NCBI RefSeq assembly: GCF_037975245.1
Contig: NC_092582.1
Coordinates: 19,308,577-19,372,576 of the forward strand
DNA from: Apostichopus japonicus
Lineage: Eukaryota; Echinodermata; Holothuroidea; Aspidochirotida; Stichopodidae
DNA length: 64,000 bases
Direction: 5' to 3'
Shown here: positions 1-13,600 of the stretch, in pieces
Layout: each line of letters starts with the position of its first letter
Position numbering within the stretch: the stretch's first letter is position 1
Program-made: the position numbers and the translations under genes
Notes under the pieces: generated by a model
What the model was told of the DNA's origin: nothing
The model's input: the letters and a program-made list of their open reading frames with translations, nothing else
The model's database searches: none

Positions 1-240
1 CGAAGATTGTTTACGGCCAAGTAAAGAGGTTTGTTTACAAGTGACGAAAAGTTCCGGCTCTCGTAGCAAAAAAAAATCACGGTCATGGTACGGAAAATTG
101 ATGGTGCCATGAAAGGCCAGCTTGTCAGCTATCCAGTGATGGGTAGCGCTTAGCAAGTGAAAACTTCTATCTAGGCTTAGAGAAGGCATTACTTTTGTGA
201 TTTAGTGTGTAAGTCAATGGGGATTTTAATGGGCGTATGC
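1..240. repeat. Block repeated at 40290-40520
   Basis: This stretch matches 40290-40520 in the same orientation. Shared runs include gaagaggtttgtttacaagt-like sequence, cttgtcagctatccagtgat and tttgtgatttagtgtg-like sequence, with scattered mismatches. It lies on the 3' side of the first FReD gene, as its partner lies on the 3' side of the second copy, so both look like flanks of one tandem duplication. No coding potential is evident. Confidence 0.7.
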
Positions 241-1326
241 TACCTGAGACATTTTATTAGAGCCTGAAGAATCAGAGGTCAAAGTTGAAATAGGCATTAA
301 CATAATCAAAATCCATTTTGTTGTATTTTGTGAAGGGTGGGGAGAAAGGTTCTTAATGCGCGCTTCAGCCGACGATTGCTCCATAGACCCTCTTTCAGAT
401 TCCTCATTAATGCAAAAGAAGACAAATGTCGAACACCAACATTCTCTGCTATTGTTTTCCAGGCGTGCAAACAAGCTTACGCAAGGTTAGTTTAACTCAA
501 TGTATGTACATACTACGTGGATCTCGTACAACAGACATGTATACTTGGTAAACTGTATTTCGAATGAATTTTGAAATAGAAAACACAACAGTAAAAATCA
601 TGTAAGGTCAGACACTTTCGCCTTAATTCTGTTTAAGACGTTGTCGAGTAATGTTTCAAGTTTTAATTAAATTTTTATTTCATTTAAGATAGCATATTCT
701 ATTCTTATTTTAAACATATTGTATTAACATCAAATCAAAAAAAAATTAATACAAAACGAGCAGAGGCATCCAAAAGTTTTATTTTTTACTTCAAATATTT
801 AAGACGGGGGGGGGGGTGGTTGGGGTGGTTCTGGTTCATCAAATATGCAAAAAAAGAGTGAGTTCTGTGACACATTTAGACTACACCTTATGTTAATAGT
901 ATAAGTTCTACACGCAATGTTATGCTAATAACTATTTATTAAGTTTGGTGTGTACGGTGTGTACGAATGGTGTCTCTGGTTGTCTTTTTTACAAACTTTT
1001 ACAATTTAAATAAAAACTCAAAACCCTATTAATTTATTGTATTTTAATTATTGTTGATGTCTCGTAATTATTTGTAGTGATGATCACTCACCAGTAGAGC
1101 AATGAATGTTATGTTTGTCTTTGCTCCGATTTTTCAAGTTGTCACTCTATTTCGAACAGAAACCTTTTTAGTGAATGTTTACATTTTGAGGTTTAATGTT
1201 TTCTTATGTTATTATCCATAAACTGTATTCCAACCAGGCTCCGTTTGGTCAGACTTCATTAACTTCTAATTTATTACGTAAATGTTTCGTAAAATGGTCA
1301 GTTTAACAGTCATCTTGTTCATCAAC
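241..1326. other. 3' flank of FReD gene, no gene seen
   Basis: AT-rich sequence just downstream of the stop codon of the minus-strand FReD gene. It probably holds the 3' UTR near 1326 and then intergenic DNA. An 11-base G run lies at 806-816, followed by more G clusters. An 82-codon minus-strand reading frame at 226-474 has no recognisable motif, and I treat it as chance. Confidence 0.5.
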
Positions 1327-1622
1327 TCAAGAGGATGGTCGAATTTTCATCTCAACATATTGGACGTCGCAGCTAAAAGAGAACATCGCTTCCCCGTTGC
1401 CTCCATTGTATACACCGTTGAGATTTTCATGAGTACAGTATGACTGGCAGCTGCTGTTGTATTGGAAATGAATGCAATGACTATAAGTTTTACATGTGCA
1501 CCAATGATTCGCGTGCCACCAGCCGCTTCTATGCTTCTCTGCACAGTCGAACGTATCACAGGCGTCATTGTCTCGGTCATGCGTGCTGAATTGCATTCCT
1601 CTGTTACTGGAGAAATAGACAC
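1327..1622 (-). CDS. FReD gene exon 7: C-terminal FReD half
   Basis: The exon starts after a tttcacag acceptor in phase 1 and ends with TGA at 1327-1329. It encodes the FReD calcium-site region GMQFSTHDRDNDACD, then a Cys and SGWW, and later NLNGVY and the terminal EMKIRP signature. Between WW and NLNG lies an unusual Cys-rich stretch (WCTC, HCIHF, SCQSYC), where ordinary FReDs have only about eight residues. Copy 2 has the start of the same insert, so it predates the duplication. A C-terminus so close to the family consensus argues that this exon was recently functional. Confidence 0.85.
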
Positions 1623-4600
1623 CTGTGAAACAAACATCAAGAACCATCAGTGGTTAACACTTGGTCTTTAAACAATAGCGTCAGTATCCGGTTACATTGT
1701 ACAATTTTGTTGGGACATAAAATACATTTTACAGTAAACTGGAATAAGGAGGTGGGTTTATTAACATCGAGAGAGATTTAAAATTAATTTTTAATGTGAT
1801 ATTTCTGTAATCATCATATATTATATGTGCTGATTTATTCTTTATAGTTCTTTATTTTAACTAGGTTCCTTACAAATGAAGGTGATCTGAATTTAAATAA
1901 ACTGATGTATATTAACATACAAATTAAGCTTGTCTACAATATATTATTGTCTGATGATATTCAATATGATGCCCAGGAAAAAATTTACCTCAAATTTACC
2001 GCGGTAACATACCACACATTTACCCCGGTAAAACTGGGTTAAAAACGCGGTAAATTTGTTGTACATTACCGCGGTGTTTTGGCCCTATGGACGCGGTAAA
2101 CTGCGGTTTACCGCAGTAAATTACCGCAGTAAATTACCACGGTTTTACCTCACTTTTAGCCCAATTTTACTACAATTTACCACGGTGTTACCATACTTTT
2201 ACTACACTTTTACTACGCTTTTACCCCGAATTTACCACAGCTTTACCGTTCTTTAACCCCAATTTAACCGTAGATTTACCACGCTTTTACCTTAGTTTTA
2301 CCTCAATTTACCATACTTTTACCACGCTTTTACCACATTTTACCCCAATTTTACCGTAGATTTACCACGCTTTTACCTTAGTTTTACCTCAGTTTACCAT
2401 GATTTTACACTAATTGTAGGACAGTTTTACCTCACATTGAGCATGACTTTGTCCTAATTTCAATCAGCATGTACACCATATATTTCTTTGAATTTCACCC
2501 ATCAGTGTACTGCATTATAATTTGGCTACCTGCCTTTACCCTTATTGTAAAGGTTGTATGCCTGACATGTAAGTCCTCAGTCGTAGAATGCAACAGTTTT
2601 TAATTCATCAAATCCATGGAGGTTTCACACATGAGAAAGCTTTGTTGAATTTCAATAACCCTAGCTGGTATGATTCCTGACTCTCTTCTTTTGACTTAAC
2701 TGGTAGTCCAGATTGGACTTTTGATCTCTTATTGACCTCAAAGACTTGTTTTAAATGGAAAGAGTACTCTGATTATCTACTTACTTACTTATGTCTTGTA
2801 TTACGCTGTTTCCACCGTAAGGTGCTTCAGCAAGCCAGGGGCGAAGCCCCTGGCCGGTAAATATTAGACTCCAAGGTTTGAGAGAACTGAAAATTTTGAG
2901 ATTATGAAAAATATGAACTTTGTGGGCCGGGTCGGAGAAAAATGACTGGAAGCTGACAAGGAGGAAAGGTACATGAACGAGATGGTTGGTTCTTCGGATG
3001 GTACGGACGGACGTCACAGAGGATACAATTTGAAGGTGATGTACTTGGCTGGTTTCTGAGATGGAATTAAATGTCTTCTGAGAGTTGGTGGTCCCAAATT
3101 TCAAGATCCAGGCCGATGAGTGGACTTGCACCAAGGACGAACGGTGTTTGTTTCAGCTGATTCTTGGTGAATTGGTGTAGGTGGTGTGTAGGAGCTGCGA
3201 CTCTGTCTAGGAATTTATCCCTTAGTTGGTTTAATCTTTCGATGACTGATGGAATGTCGGCGATGGCTGTTATTGTTTCACTGTCTGTGTCCTGTGATAT
3301 GTGGTAGGCTATTCTGCATGCTCTGCGTTGTGTGGCTTCGAGTTGTTCTATGTTGTTTGTGGTGATGTGAGCCATGGCTGGTGCTGCATATTCGATGAGT
3401 GGTCTAATCATCATGTTATAGATCTTAATATTTGTGCTTGGTGATGCAAGCGGGTTATCTGTAGTTCCGGCGATTCTGAAGAGTAATCTAACACGTTGTT
3501 TAACTTTTCTGTGGGTGAGGCGATGTTGGTATCCAAGTGTTAGCCCTCTGTCTATATGTATTCCTAAGAAACGCACTTGGTTGGTGACTGGTATTATGGC
3601 GTTGTTGAGTGTGAGATACGGCTGTCTTCTAAGCCTGTTATGTTTGGCGATGTAGAGTATCTGTGATTTCTTCGGGTTTAGTTCTAATCTCCAATCATGG
3701 CACCATTGGTTGACACTGTTGATGTACTGCTGTAAGTACTCTTCTGTCCTAAGCGGATTGATGTGGCTGGTCCAGATGGCGATATCGTCTGCGTATTGTG
3801 AGATCTGTGTGAAGCGGTTTTCCGGTTGTGGGATGTCTCCGACGTACATGATGTAGAGGATTGGGTTGATTGTGCTGCCTTGAGGGGTTCCGGTGGTGAT
3901 GTGTAGTGGTGAAGAGAACGATGATCCTATTTTGAAGTTGGTAGTTCGATGTGACAGGAAACTGGCGATCCATCTTGTGAATTTAGGCGGTAAGTTGTAT
4001 TTCCTGAGTTTCAGTAAGAGCCCTTCGTGCCACATTCTGTCGAAGGCCTTTTGTGCATCGAAGAAAGCAGCGATGGTGTGGTGACCTTTGGTTCTATGGG
4101 TTGAAGTGTGTTGTAGGAAGTGGAATAGTTGATCTGTTGTGCTTCTATTACGACGAAATCCTGCCTGGCTGTCTGGGATGATGTTGTGATCTTCGATGAA
4201 CTTGTAGAGGCGTCTGGCAATGATTCTTCTAGGCATTTCCCAAGGACTGGAAGGAGGCTGATCGGTCTGTAGCTGCCTGGATGTTTGTAGTCTTTGCCTG
4301 GTTTTGGAATTACGATGGTGGTGGCTGACTTCCAGATTTGTGGAATGTGTCTGATCTTGAATGAGGCTGTGTATATCATGCTGAGTGCTTCGAGGAGTAT
4401 CGGTGAAGCTGCTTTAAGGTGCAGAGTAGTCTGATTATAGATACAAAGACTTCCCAGCAAAAAATGTACCCTAATTTTACCGCGGTAAACTATGGTAAAT
4501 GTGTGGTAAATAGGGGAAATGTGTGGTAAAATTGTGGTTAAATCAACCACGGTACATTTACCGCAGTTTTACCATGGTATTACCACGGTAAAAGTATGGT

Positions 4601-7600
4601 AAAAGTGCGGTACATTTACTGGGGTAAATTTACCGCAGTTTTACCATGATATTACCGCGGTATAAGTAGGGTAAAAGTGCGGTACATTTACTGCGGTAAA
4701 TTTACCGCAGTTTTACCATGGTATTACCGCGGTAAAAGTGTGGTACATTTACTACGGTATATTTACCATAGTTTTACCAGGATATTACTGTAGTAAAAGT
4801 AGGGTAAGTTTATATGGTACATAAACTGCATATGTGAAATTCCTACAATTGTGCCATGATTAACCACAGTAAAAATAGGGTAAAACTATATGGTGCAATT
4901 ATACTTTGGTAAATTTACCATAATTGTACCATGATTTTACCACAGTAGAACATATATGAGTCACACTATGAAACGAGATGGTACATTTTCAGCAATTTTT
5001 CCATGATTTTTGTCCCATATTTTTGCAATACTGATATGACAAACCTTTTGTTCTACTCATATCTTAATGTTGGCAATATAAATTACCTGTGGATATGAGT
5101 TGAATAAAGAAGAGAGACAAACTGCTATTCTTATATGTTATAGTATGCATCTCTTTTCCTAAAAAAAAACAAGCAGAGGATAGATACATAGGGAATTCCT
5201 TCATGGAATCCCTGATATATTTTAGAGGAGACAACAATTTATTCTTTTTTTCATTATTAGGGAGAACCTAAAAGCCTTTAAAATGAAAAAAAAAAGAACT
5301 ATATAAACTAGCACACATAAGGCATACTTTTACCCTACTTTAACCGCGGTAATACCATGGTAAAACTGTGGTAAATTTACCGTAGTAAATGTACCACACT
5401 TTTACCGCGGTAATACCATGGTAAAACTGCGGTAAATTTACCGCACTTTTACCCTACTTATACCGCGTAAATATCATGGTAAAACTGCGGTAAATTTACC
5501 GCGGTACATGTACCACACTTTTACCCTACTTATACCGCGGTAATATCATGGTAAAACTGCGGTAAATTTACCGCAGTAAAAGTACCACACTTTTACCCTA
5601 CTTTTACCGCGGTAATACCATGGTAAAACTATGGTAAATTTACCGTAGTAAATGTACCACACTTTTACCGCGGTAATACCATGGTAAAACTGCGGTAAAT
5701 TTACCGCAGTAAATGTACCACACTTTTACCCTACTTATACCGCGGTAATATCATGGTAAAACTGCGGTAAATTTACCGCGGTACATGTACCACACTTTTA
5801 CCCTACTTATACCGCGGTAATACCATGGTAAAACTGTGGTAAATTTACCGTAGTAAATGTACCACACTTTTACTGCGGTAATACCATGGTAAAACTGCGG
5901 TAAATTTACCGTAATAAATGTACCACACTTTTACTGCAGTAATACCATGGTAAAACTGCGGTAAATTTACCGCAGTAAATGTACCGCACTTTTACCCTAC
6001 TTATACCGCGGTAATACCATGGTAAAACTGCGGTAAATGTACCACGGTTGAGTTTACCACAATTTTACCACACACATTTACCCTATTTACCACACATTTA
6101 CCATAGTTTACCGCGGTAAAATTAGGGTACATTTTTTGCTGGGTGATTAAATTACTAAATATTGTACTTGGTTTTAAAGGAGAATTAAATACTGTGCGTT
6201 CCATTAACTTGTTTTTAGTTAACGAGGCTAAACGATGGCAGGCTAAACACGTAACGTTAACGGGGTGCTTAAAATTTACCAATTTTTATGACGAAAAGGA
6301 GCACTTATCTGCACAGGATTGTATTCAGTTACTTATTTATCGTATAATACGCCCAATATCATGTCTCAAGAAAAAAAAAACGAAGAGGCAGACCATCAAA
6401 ATCAGCCACAACATCTTTACCCAAAGGCGCACGTGCTTTGCCTGAGCGTATGGGCCTATTGCGCTACATATCTGAGGATCCCGAGGTTGAAGAGGATGTA
6501 AGTGATATAGATGTAGAAGAAGGTTGGAAGACTTCGATAGAGGAGTTCCAACAAACTGTGGCAGATGCCATGAAACTTTCCAAGCCTCGATCTCAAAATT
6601 GGAAAAAGACTTGGGCAAAGCTGTGGAATTTCAGGCAGAACGTAGGCTTAGTAGAATTAAAGATGGCGGCCAAAGAAAAAAAAATGCGAGGATCTTTCCC
6701 GTAAAATCACGCTCTTGGAGCAGACAATGGAATCCACCAACACCGAAGTTAATAAACAGGAGCGGATGGCAAGAAGGAACAACTTTCGTATTGTGGGGAT
6801 TCCGTTAACAGAAGCGGAGGTATGTGACATCGTCAAAACAACAGTACTTCCTTCGTTTACCGACATTCCTGAATTATCGATCGAGAGGTGTCATAGAGAC
6901 GGACGAAGCAAGCAATGGGGAGAGATCACCACACATCCTAGTCCGGTGCCTTTCATATAGAGACAAGATCGCTATTATGAAAGCCAGACGAACGACCCTA
7001 GCAGACTAGTCAATTTTCATCGTCGATGATCTAACAAAAATCGATCTGACTGAAAAGAAAAAAATGGGCGCCTAAAGTCAGCGATCTGTACAAGCAAGGT
7101 ACCAAACTCGTCTTCTCGGAGGAAAATGGAGAGAAGCTTCGGGAAGACCATACCAGTTCTGAGTACTTTTATTGTGTTTTCTTAATTTAGACATTTGCTG
7201 GATCAGTTTCGCTATTTTAAAAACGGATTAAAAGTCCTGTAAGTACCGTATGTATTACAATACTTGTTATTCTCCTTTTATTATTGACAAAAACTCCGCT
7301 AAGCAGTGGATACAGCATGTAGGGTGATATTGTTTTTAGCCTCTTCATACAGGTTCCATATGAACCGTATCAGTTGGGTGGACATTCATCCATTCGGGTT
7401 AACGTCATGGCCAATTGTATAGATGTTTTTTTTTACTCGCGTTTTTCTTTCTCTCTTTTGTGTCTTCTCTTCGCCATCAGTTATTACATTAGATTAAATA
7501 AGGTATTTGCAAGAGCATATTTCATTCACATTTTATACGCTTTTAGTCAAGCAAGCAGCTTACACATTTTTATTTCTAAATGGCTGACTTGAAAATTTGT

Positions 7601-10600
7601 TCTTATAATGTTCGTGGAATTCGGCAGTTTAAGAAAAGACGTAAGATTTTTGCATATCTGCGAACTGATAAAAGACATATCTATTTATTACAAAAACTCA
7701 TAGTACCCCCAGTGACGAATCTTATTGGCAAAATGAATGGGGAGGTCGTATCATTTTTAATCATGGGTCATCTTGTAGCAAAGGTGTTTGTATACTTTTG
7801 AACCCGTCTTTAGATGTGACCATAATTCAGTGTTTGTCGTCGACTAATGGTAGATTGTTATAGCCGAGGTTAAATTTGTTGATAAAATAATTTTGATCGT
7901 TTGCATCTAAGGCACTAATTTAGACAGTGCTGATTTCTTTCAGGGGTCTTTGGTAACTCGTTGTTTTTTTTCTCCCAGTCTGCAGTCTGATCATTCTATA
8001 GTTAATTTAAATTTATTACTGCATTCTGAAAAAGAGGACCAGGTTTCTGGAAATTGAATTGTTCATTTATTAAGGACTGTGAATACACTCAACTCATCAC
8101 AGATACCATTATTTCTACTGCTTTAATATGCCAGTCTCAGAATTCTTCGGCCACTTGGGAGTTTGTAAAATATAAAATTCGTGATGTTTCTCTAAGGAAT
8201 GGTAAAGTTAAGGCAAGAGAGCGCAGAAAGAAAGAAGTAGAAATAATTAAACAAATTTCAGAGTTAGAGAAAGAATATCATTATACGCTCTCCTCAGATA
8301 CACTGAACAAGCTAACTGTCGAAAGAAATAAACTCGAGAAATGCTTCGATTATAAATTACATGGCATTATTGTCCGTTCTAGAGCTAGATGGGTGGGACT
8401 AGGTGAAAAGAATACAAGCTACTTTTTAAGACTTGAAAGACGTAACAAATCTTCTAATGTTATTCGTAAGTTAAAAGATCGGTGTGGTACCGATATTACT
8501 GATACCACTTTAATTCTTCGAGAACTCTTTCTATTTGATAAGGATTTGTATACGAGCCAAGGTAACGACAATTTTCTCTTTTTCCAAAATTTCAAAATTG
8601 ATAATTGTTTAACTGCAGTTGAAGCCAAACTTTGTGATGGTCCATTAACAGAGGATTAGTGTAGATCTGCTCCTTTTTTCAATGTGTAATGGAAAAAGCC
8701 CAGGGAGTGATGGCCTTTCAGTTGAGTTTTATAAACATTTTTGGCCAAATATTAGTAACATGATCACTGATTCCCTCAATTTTGCTTTTCAGCAATCTGC
8801 TCTCTCCATGGAGCAATCACGTAGTTTGATAACGCTTATTCCGAAACCAGATAAAGATCATACTTTGGTCAAAATTTGTCGTCCAATCTCATTGCTAAAT
8901 ATAGATTACAAAATTTGTTCCAAGGTGTTAGCAACGAGAATAAAATAGTACTTAACTTGATCATCGGCTCCAGTAAAACAGGCTATAATAAAGGTCGTTT
9001 TATTGGAGAAAATATTCGCTGTATTTTGGACACTATGGATTATTGTAGGAATAATTCGATCCCTGGATTTTTACTTTTCATTGATTTTGAAAAGGCTTTT
9101 GATAGGTTGAATTGGGACTTTATTTTTCACTGCTTACATTTATTCAAGTTTAATGATAACTTTTGTCAGTGGGTTCGTACCCTCTATGTATGTTCTTCTG
9201 CTACGGTTTGCAATAATGGTTTTGCATCTCATTATTTTGACATTACTAGAGGTGTTAGATAAGGCTGTCCCTTAAGTCCTTATATTTTTATAGTTTGTGT
9301 AGAATTGCTGGCTATGAAAATTAATGCTAATAAGAGTATTAAAGGTGTTTCTGTTGTTAATGAGGAGCTTAAAATTCTTCAGTATGCAGACGACAAAGTT
9401 TTGTTTTTAGATGGTTTTATAATTCAGTAAAGGAGACTGTTTTAGTTTTGAAGCATTTTGAATTGGCCTCAGGACTTAAAATTAAATTTGACAAGTCCAT
9501 TATTTTCCCTCTTGGTCCTTTCATTGGTCGTTAACTAAATTTTATTGATTTGTATTCGTTCAAGTGGACTGAAAGCCAAGTTACTGCTTTAGGAATCGTT
9601 GTGAGTAATGACTGTGACAACCTTTTCAGGCTGAATTTTATGCCAAAATTATCTCGGCTAAAGAGTATTTTGAATTTGTGGTTATGTCGTGATTTAACCC
9701 CAATTGGTAAAATTATTCTGCTTAAAAGCTTTGGTATTTCCCAGTTTGTGTACTTATTTCAATGCTTGCCAAATCCTCCGGATTGGTTTATCAAGCAATT
9801 GGATACTATTTTATTCAAATTCATCTGGCATGGGAAACCATACAAGATTAAACGTAATAGCTCTATCCCAGAAGGTGGGCTGAATGCAACTCATATCAAA
9901 AGTTTCATACACGGTTTGAAATGTTCATGGGTTAAGCGTTATACTAGTAATAACACTGCTTTTTGGAAGTTGTACTTTAATTATTACCTTAAGGATTATG
10001 GGGCCCATTTGGTTTTTGATTGTAATTATAAGGCAGTTGATATACACACAAATAATGTATTTATGAATGATATTTTAGACGGTTGGACTCTCTTCGCCTT
10101 TAGAGATGTCACTGAAAATTATGAAAGCATGGTATAACAATGGAATCAAATTTGTAAGCGATCTTACTAATGAGGGTGGTTATCTTTTATCTTTTTCTGA
10201 CTTTAGAGAAAAGTATCATATTAATTGTCCTTTCACTTTTTACTATGGTGTCATTTGTGCTATTCCAGGTCATTGGAGAAGGTCATTGAATCACAGTATT
10301 ATTAATCCTGAAACATTGAACACTCAGGCTATTTCAATATCAGTCGCGGTTTATTTATAAGAAGCTTATTCAAAGGGTAATCACTCGCTCTAAGTCTATT
10401 GTTACATGGAATGACAAGTTTGATTTTAATGAGAGTCAATGGAATGTTATTTTTAAAGTTCCGTTTACGTCTTTAAGGGAAACAAAGATACAGTATTTCC
10501 AGTATCGCTTTCTTCACCGTATTTTGGGAAAAACTTATTTATTATTTCAAATGAAAATGACAGATAACCCTCGTTGTAATTTCTGCGGATTTAATGATGA

Positions 10601-13600
10601 AACAATAGAACATCTTTTTTGGGAATGTAATATTAGTGCTAGCTTTATCTTAGACGTTGAGCAAATATATTTCAATAGACAGTTTGTTTTTTCCAAGAAA
10701 GATGTTTTCTTTGGATATCAACTGTAATCAAAACATCCATTGAACTTTTTAATTTTTTATATCAAATATTACATTTTTCAGAAGAAAGTTAACAATGGTT
10801 CGTTAATTTTAAACGAATTTTTGTATAAGTTCAAATTTCAACTACAAGTGGAACATCAATTACATAAGAACAAATTACGTGGGCCGTTTCCGTTCCAGAC
10901 CTTAAAGGCCACTTTTAGTACGTACCCATTTTTATTTGAATGAGAGTGGTTGTTGTTATGCCATTACTGTTATGTTTATATGCATTAAGGTTTTAATGTT
11001 TGCGTTTGCGTTTGTGTACTTTAAGGAAAATATGTAATGAATGTTGTTGTTGCAAAAGATGAACAATACATGGAAAAAAATAGTTTTTAGTTATTATTTT
11101 CACATTACAATTTTATCTAAGTCTCGGGTCGTCTTTGTCTTCAAAAATGGTGTGTGACTCTTCTTGGTATAATTGTTTTGCAGATCTTGTAAGAAACATT
11201 ATTCTGTAAGTAGTTTGTGTTTACTGGAAACCCTCAATATTTATGCTCTGTTAATGGTTCTGTGAAGATATATGGTCGTATTTCTCTTCCATAATATGTC
11301 CCGTTCTTAGATTGATGCTTGCTCATTCAATATATTTTCTTTTTCATCGGTTTGTCAGACTATTTCAAAGGATGGTTCTTCACATCAATTGCAACTAAGT
11401 TAGAGGGGTGAATATTCGTGGTATTATTTCGTTACTTTTGTTTCTGTTTCTATCTGTATTTTGTTCTAATTAATGCGTGATATTTATCAAACACATACCC
11501 AAAAATGGATTATTAACTTGATAATTATCTCGTCTCTACAACCGTATAAACTGTGTGCGTGAACTGTGAAAGGAGGGAGGGGGTGTGGAGGTGATACACC
11601 ACCTCTTTGTAAGGGTTTCTGATCCAGATTTTTTAAAGCAGACTTTGAAGATAATATTTAACATCAAGATGTGCTGAAACCATGACGAACATATACTCTT
11701 TAACTATATTGTGAACCGATACTAGTAACTATAACTTGACCTATTATCCAAGGCAAGGCGCAAATATCAAATATTCAACCAACCTGAATTTCCAGTGCCA
11801 CTGTAAGTGCCCAGCTTATTCATTGCGTAGTTGTTGCTTTCAGATTCGATTTGAAATTCTGTATACTCAGAATATTGAGAAATGTCAGGACCATACCAAA
11901 TACTACGATTTACGTCAAAGCGAAGCTTGTAGTTTCTTTGGTTCGTCAAGTAATGAAGCTTTTCATTTCCTAGCCATAAGTTCCTGCTGTCACCAAACCC
12001 GTCTTTGTATGCACTCCAGTTTTGATAAAAACTCGTAGAGCCGTCGCTACGACGTTGAACCACCTGAAAAGATAGCGAGTAAATATAATAAAGAAAGATG
12101 AAGCATGCTAGCAGACAAAGTTAATTTAAGAAAGACCGCACAATATATATTTATAGAATACTATTTCAGTAAGACAAATGTAAGACTTTTCTTTGTTTTT
12201 GTTTCCTTTAGGGAGTGGGCAATTTTTAGGATTGTCACACGTTGCTTCCACTAAAGTAATTTTGATACACTTAATACCTGGTAAGGAATTATAAAGTGCA
12301 ACCAAACCGAAACAGAAACTTGGACTTGCATAACCGTCAACAATAGACTTAATCAACAAAACTCACAGAAACATACTTGAAATATTTATATTGTTTCAAT
12401 GAAGACTTACGGTCCATCCTCCACCGTTTTCCATTTTGCAAGATACGTTGAATGGTAAACCAGGCCATCCAGTAGGCATGATTGTATAAACGCCATCTTG
12501 TGTATGGCCAGCGTCATAAACATCCTGACAGTCTGTATACAATGACTCACAAGTTTCACCGTCACCTTCGTATCCCTCATTACAATAACACTGTCGTACT
12601 TCATTTTTCAGATCACACACAGCATTAGTATTACAGCTGTAGTCATCTTCACAGATCAGTCGGTTATTGCTACAGGAACACTTCTGGGTGCAGTTATCGT
12701 TAACGTATGTTTTTCCATTCTAAAACAGATCAAGTGTAAAATTTTAAGTTGGAAGAAAAAATAGTTGTCAGATAAAATTTAATGCTGTGTTCAAATATCC
12801 ATTAGAAATGTCATCTTACATTTAAATAGATGTCACAAACACTCACCGATATAACCAAGTTGGCCTCTGTAACGAAACAGCTGCAGCTACTCGCACTGAT
12901 ACAGTCACTTCCATTCAGCATTAATCCAGCTTTGCAGATACAGCCCTTGCTACCTAAACAGGTACTGTTACAAGCAGACTCTCATTTGGGATCTTCACAT
13001 GTTGCTTCACAAGTGCAGTTTCCATAGATCATGTTCGGAGGACACGTATATATCGAAGAACCTGCATAGAGATCAGAGCAGTTAAGCTTTGAAATATCAT
13101 GATTATTATGTTTTGTTTCATTTTTTCATGTAGTAATATCTTAATAACGGCGGATAGCTGATTGCGACTTTAAAGAGAGCATTTAAATTAAATCAAAATG
13201 CACATTAAAGCAAAATTATTGTGATTTATTCTATTATCACATGATATGAGTAGTGCGCTTGATATGATACGGGACTTACCTAGAGTCGTGCCTTGTGGTT
13301 CAGTAGTGACTGCAGTAGTTGGTTCCTCTGATTTTTGCATTGTCTTACCTTAAATAGGATAGGAATGATGTTTATGAACAATATTGTAGCCATATCAATA
13401 CTGTGAAGTGGGTTCAATTATATATAAATAGTACTGTGTTGAACTAAGCCCTCATTCTGGTTAGTTTGCACTCACATTTTTGACTATAGACACATCATGC
13501 TTTCAAATTAAAGTGGTTTAAGATGGTGAAAAATAAGAATGTGATTAACCGGACATATGAATCAAACATATGAATGATGGTGGAAAATCTTGAAATGAAA

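Larger units (their letters stand above)
6150..11080 (+). mobile_element. Decayed Tx1/L1-like LINE, near full length
   Basis: In order on the plus strand come an ORF1 with an L1 ORF1p-like core, an AP-endonuclease start, RT and a C-terminal zinc-binding segment. Numerous stops and frameshifts interrupt all of them. The 3' end lies at about 11080, defined by where homology with the paralogous FReD intron resumes. The 5' limit is approximate; about 6150 is the edge of the foldback element. It lies opposite in orientation to the host gene. A second 3' fragment of the same family is at 16388-16600. Confidence 0.75.
1623..11783 (-). other. FReD gene intron 6, expanded by insertions
   Basis: This 10.2-kb intron has GT (gttggt) and AG ends. 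The paralogous intron at 47935-49162 is only 1.2 kb. The two align from the exon 7 edge to about 1966 and again from about 11082 to exon 6, including ggacataaaatacatttta and atatggtcgtatttctcttcc. DNA from about 1972 to 11080 is therefore extra in this copy and consists of nested mobile elements. The stretch 11090-11783 is ordinary intron and holds no gene. Confidence 0.7.

Noticed and set aside
12126-12359. 77-codon frame between FReD exons 5 and 6, with CDNPKNCPLPKG
   Set aside because: Including it would break the GGGWT/VVQRR junction, and the copy 2 counterpart is degenerate.
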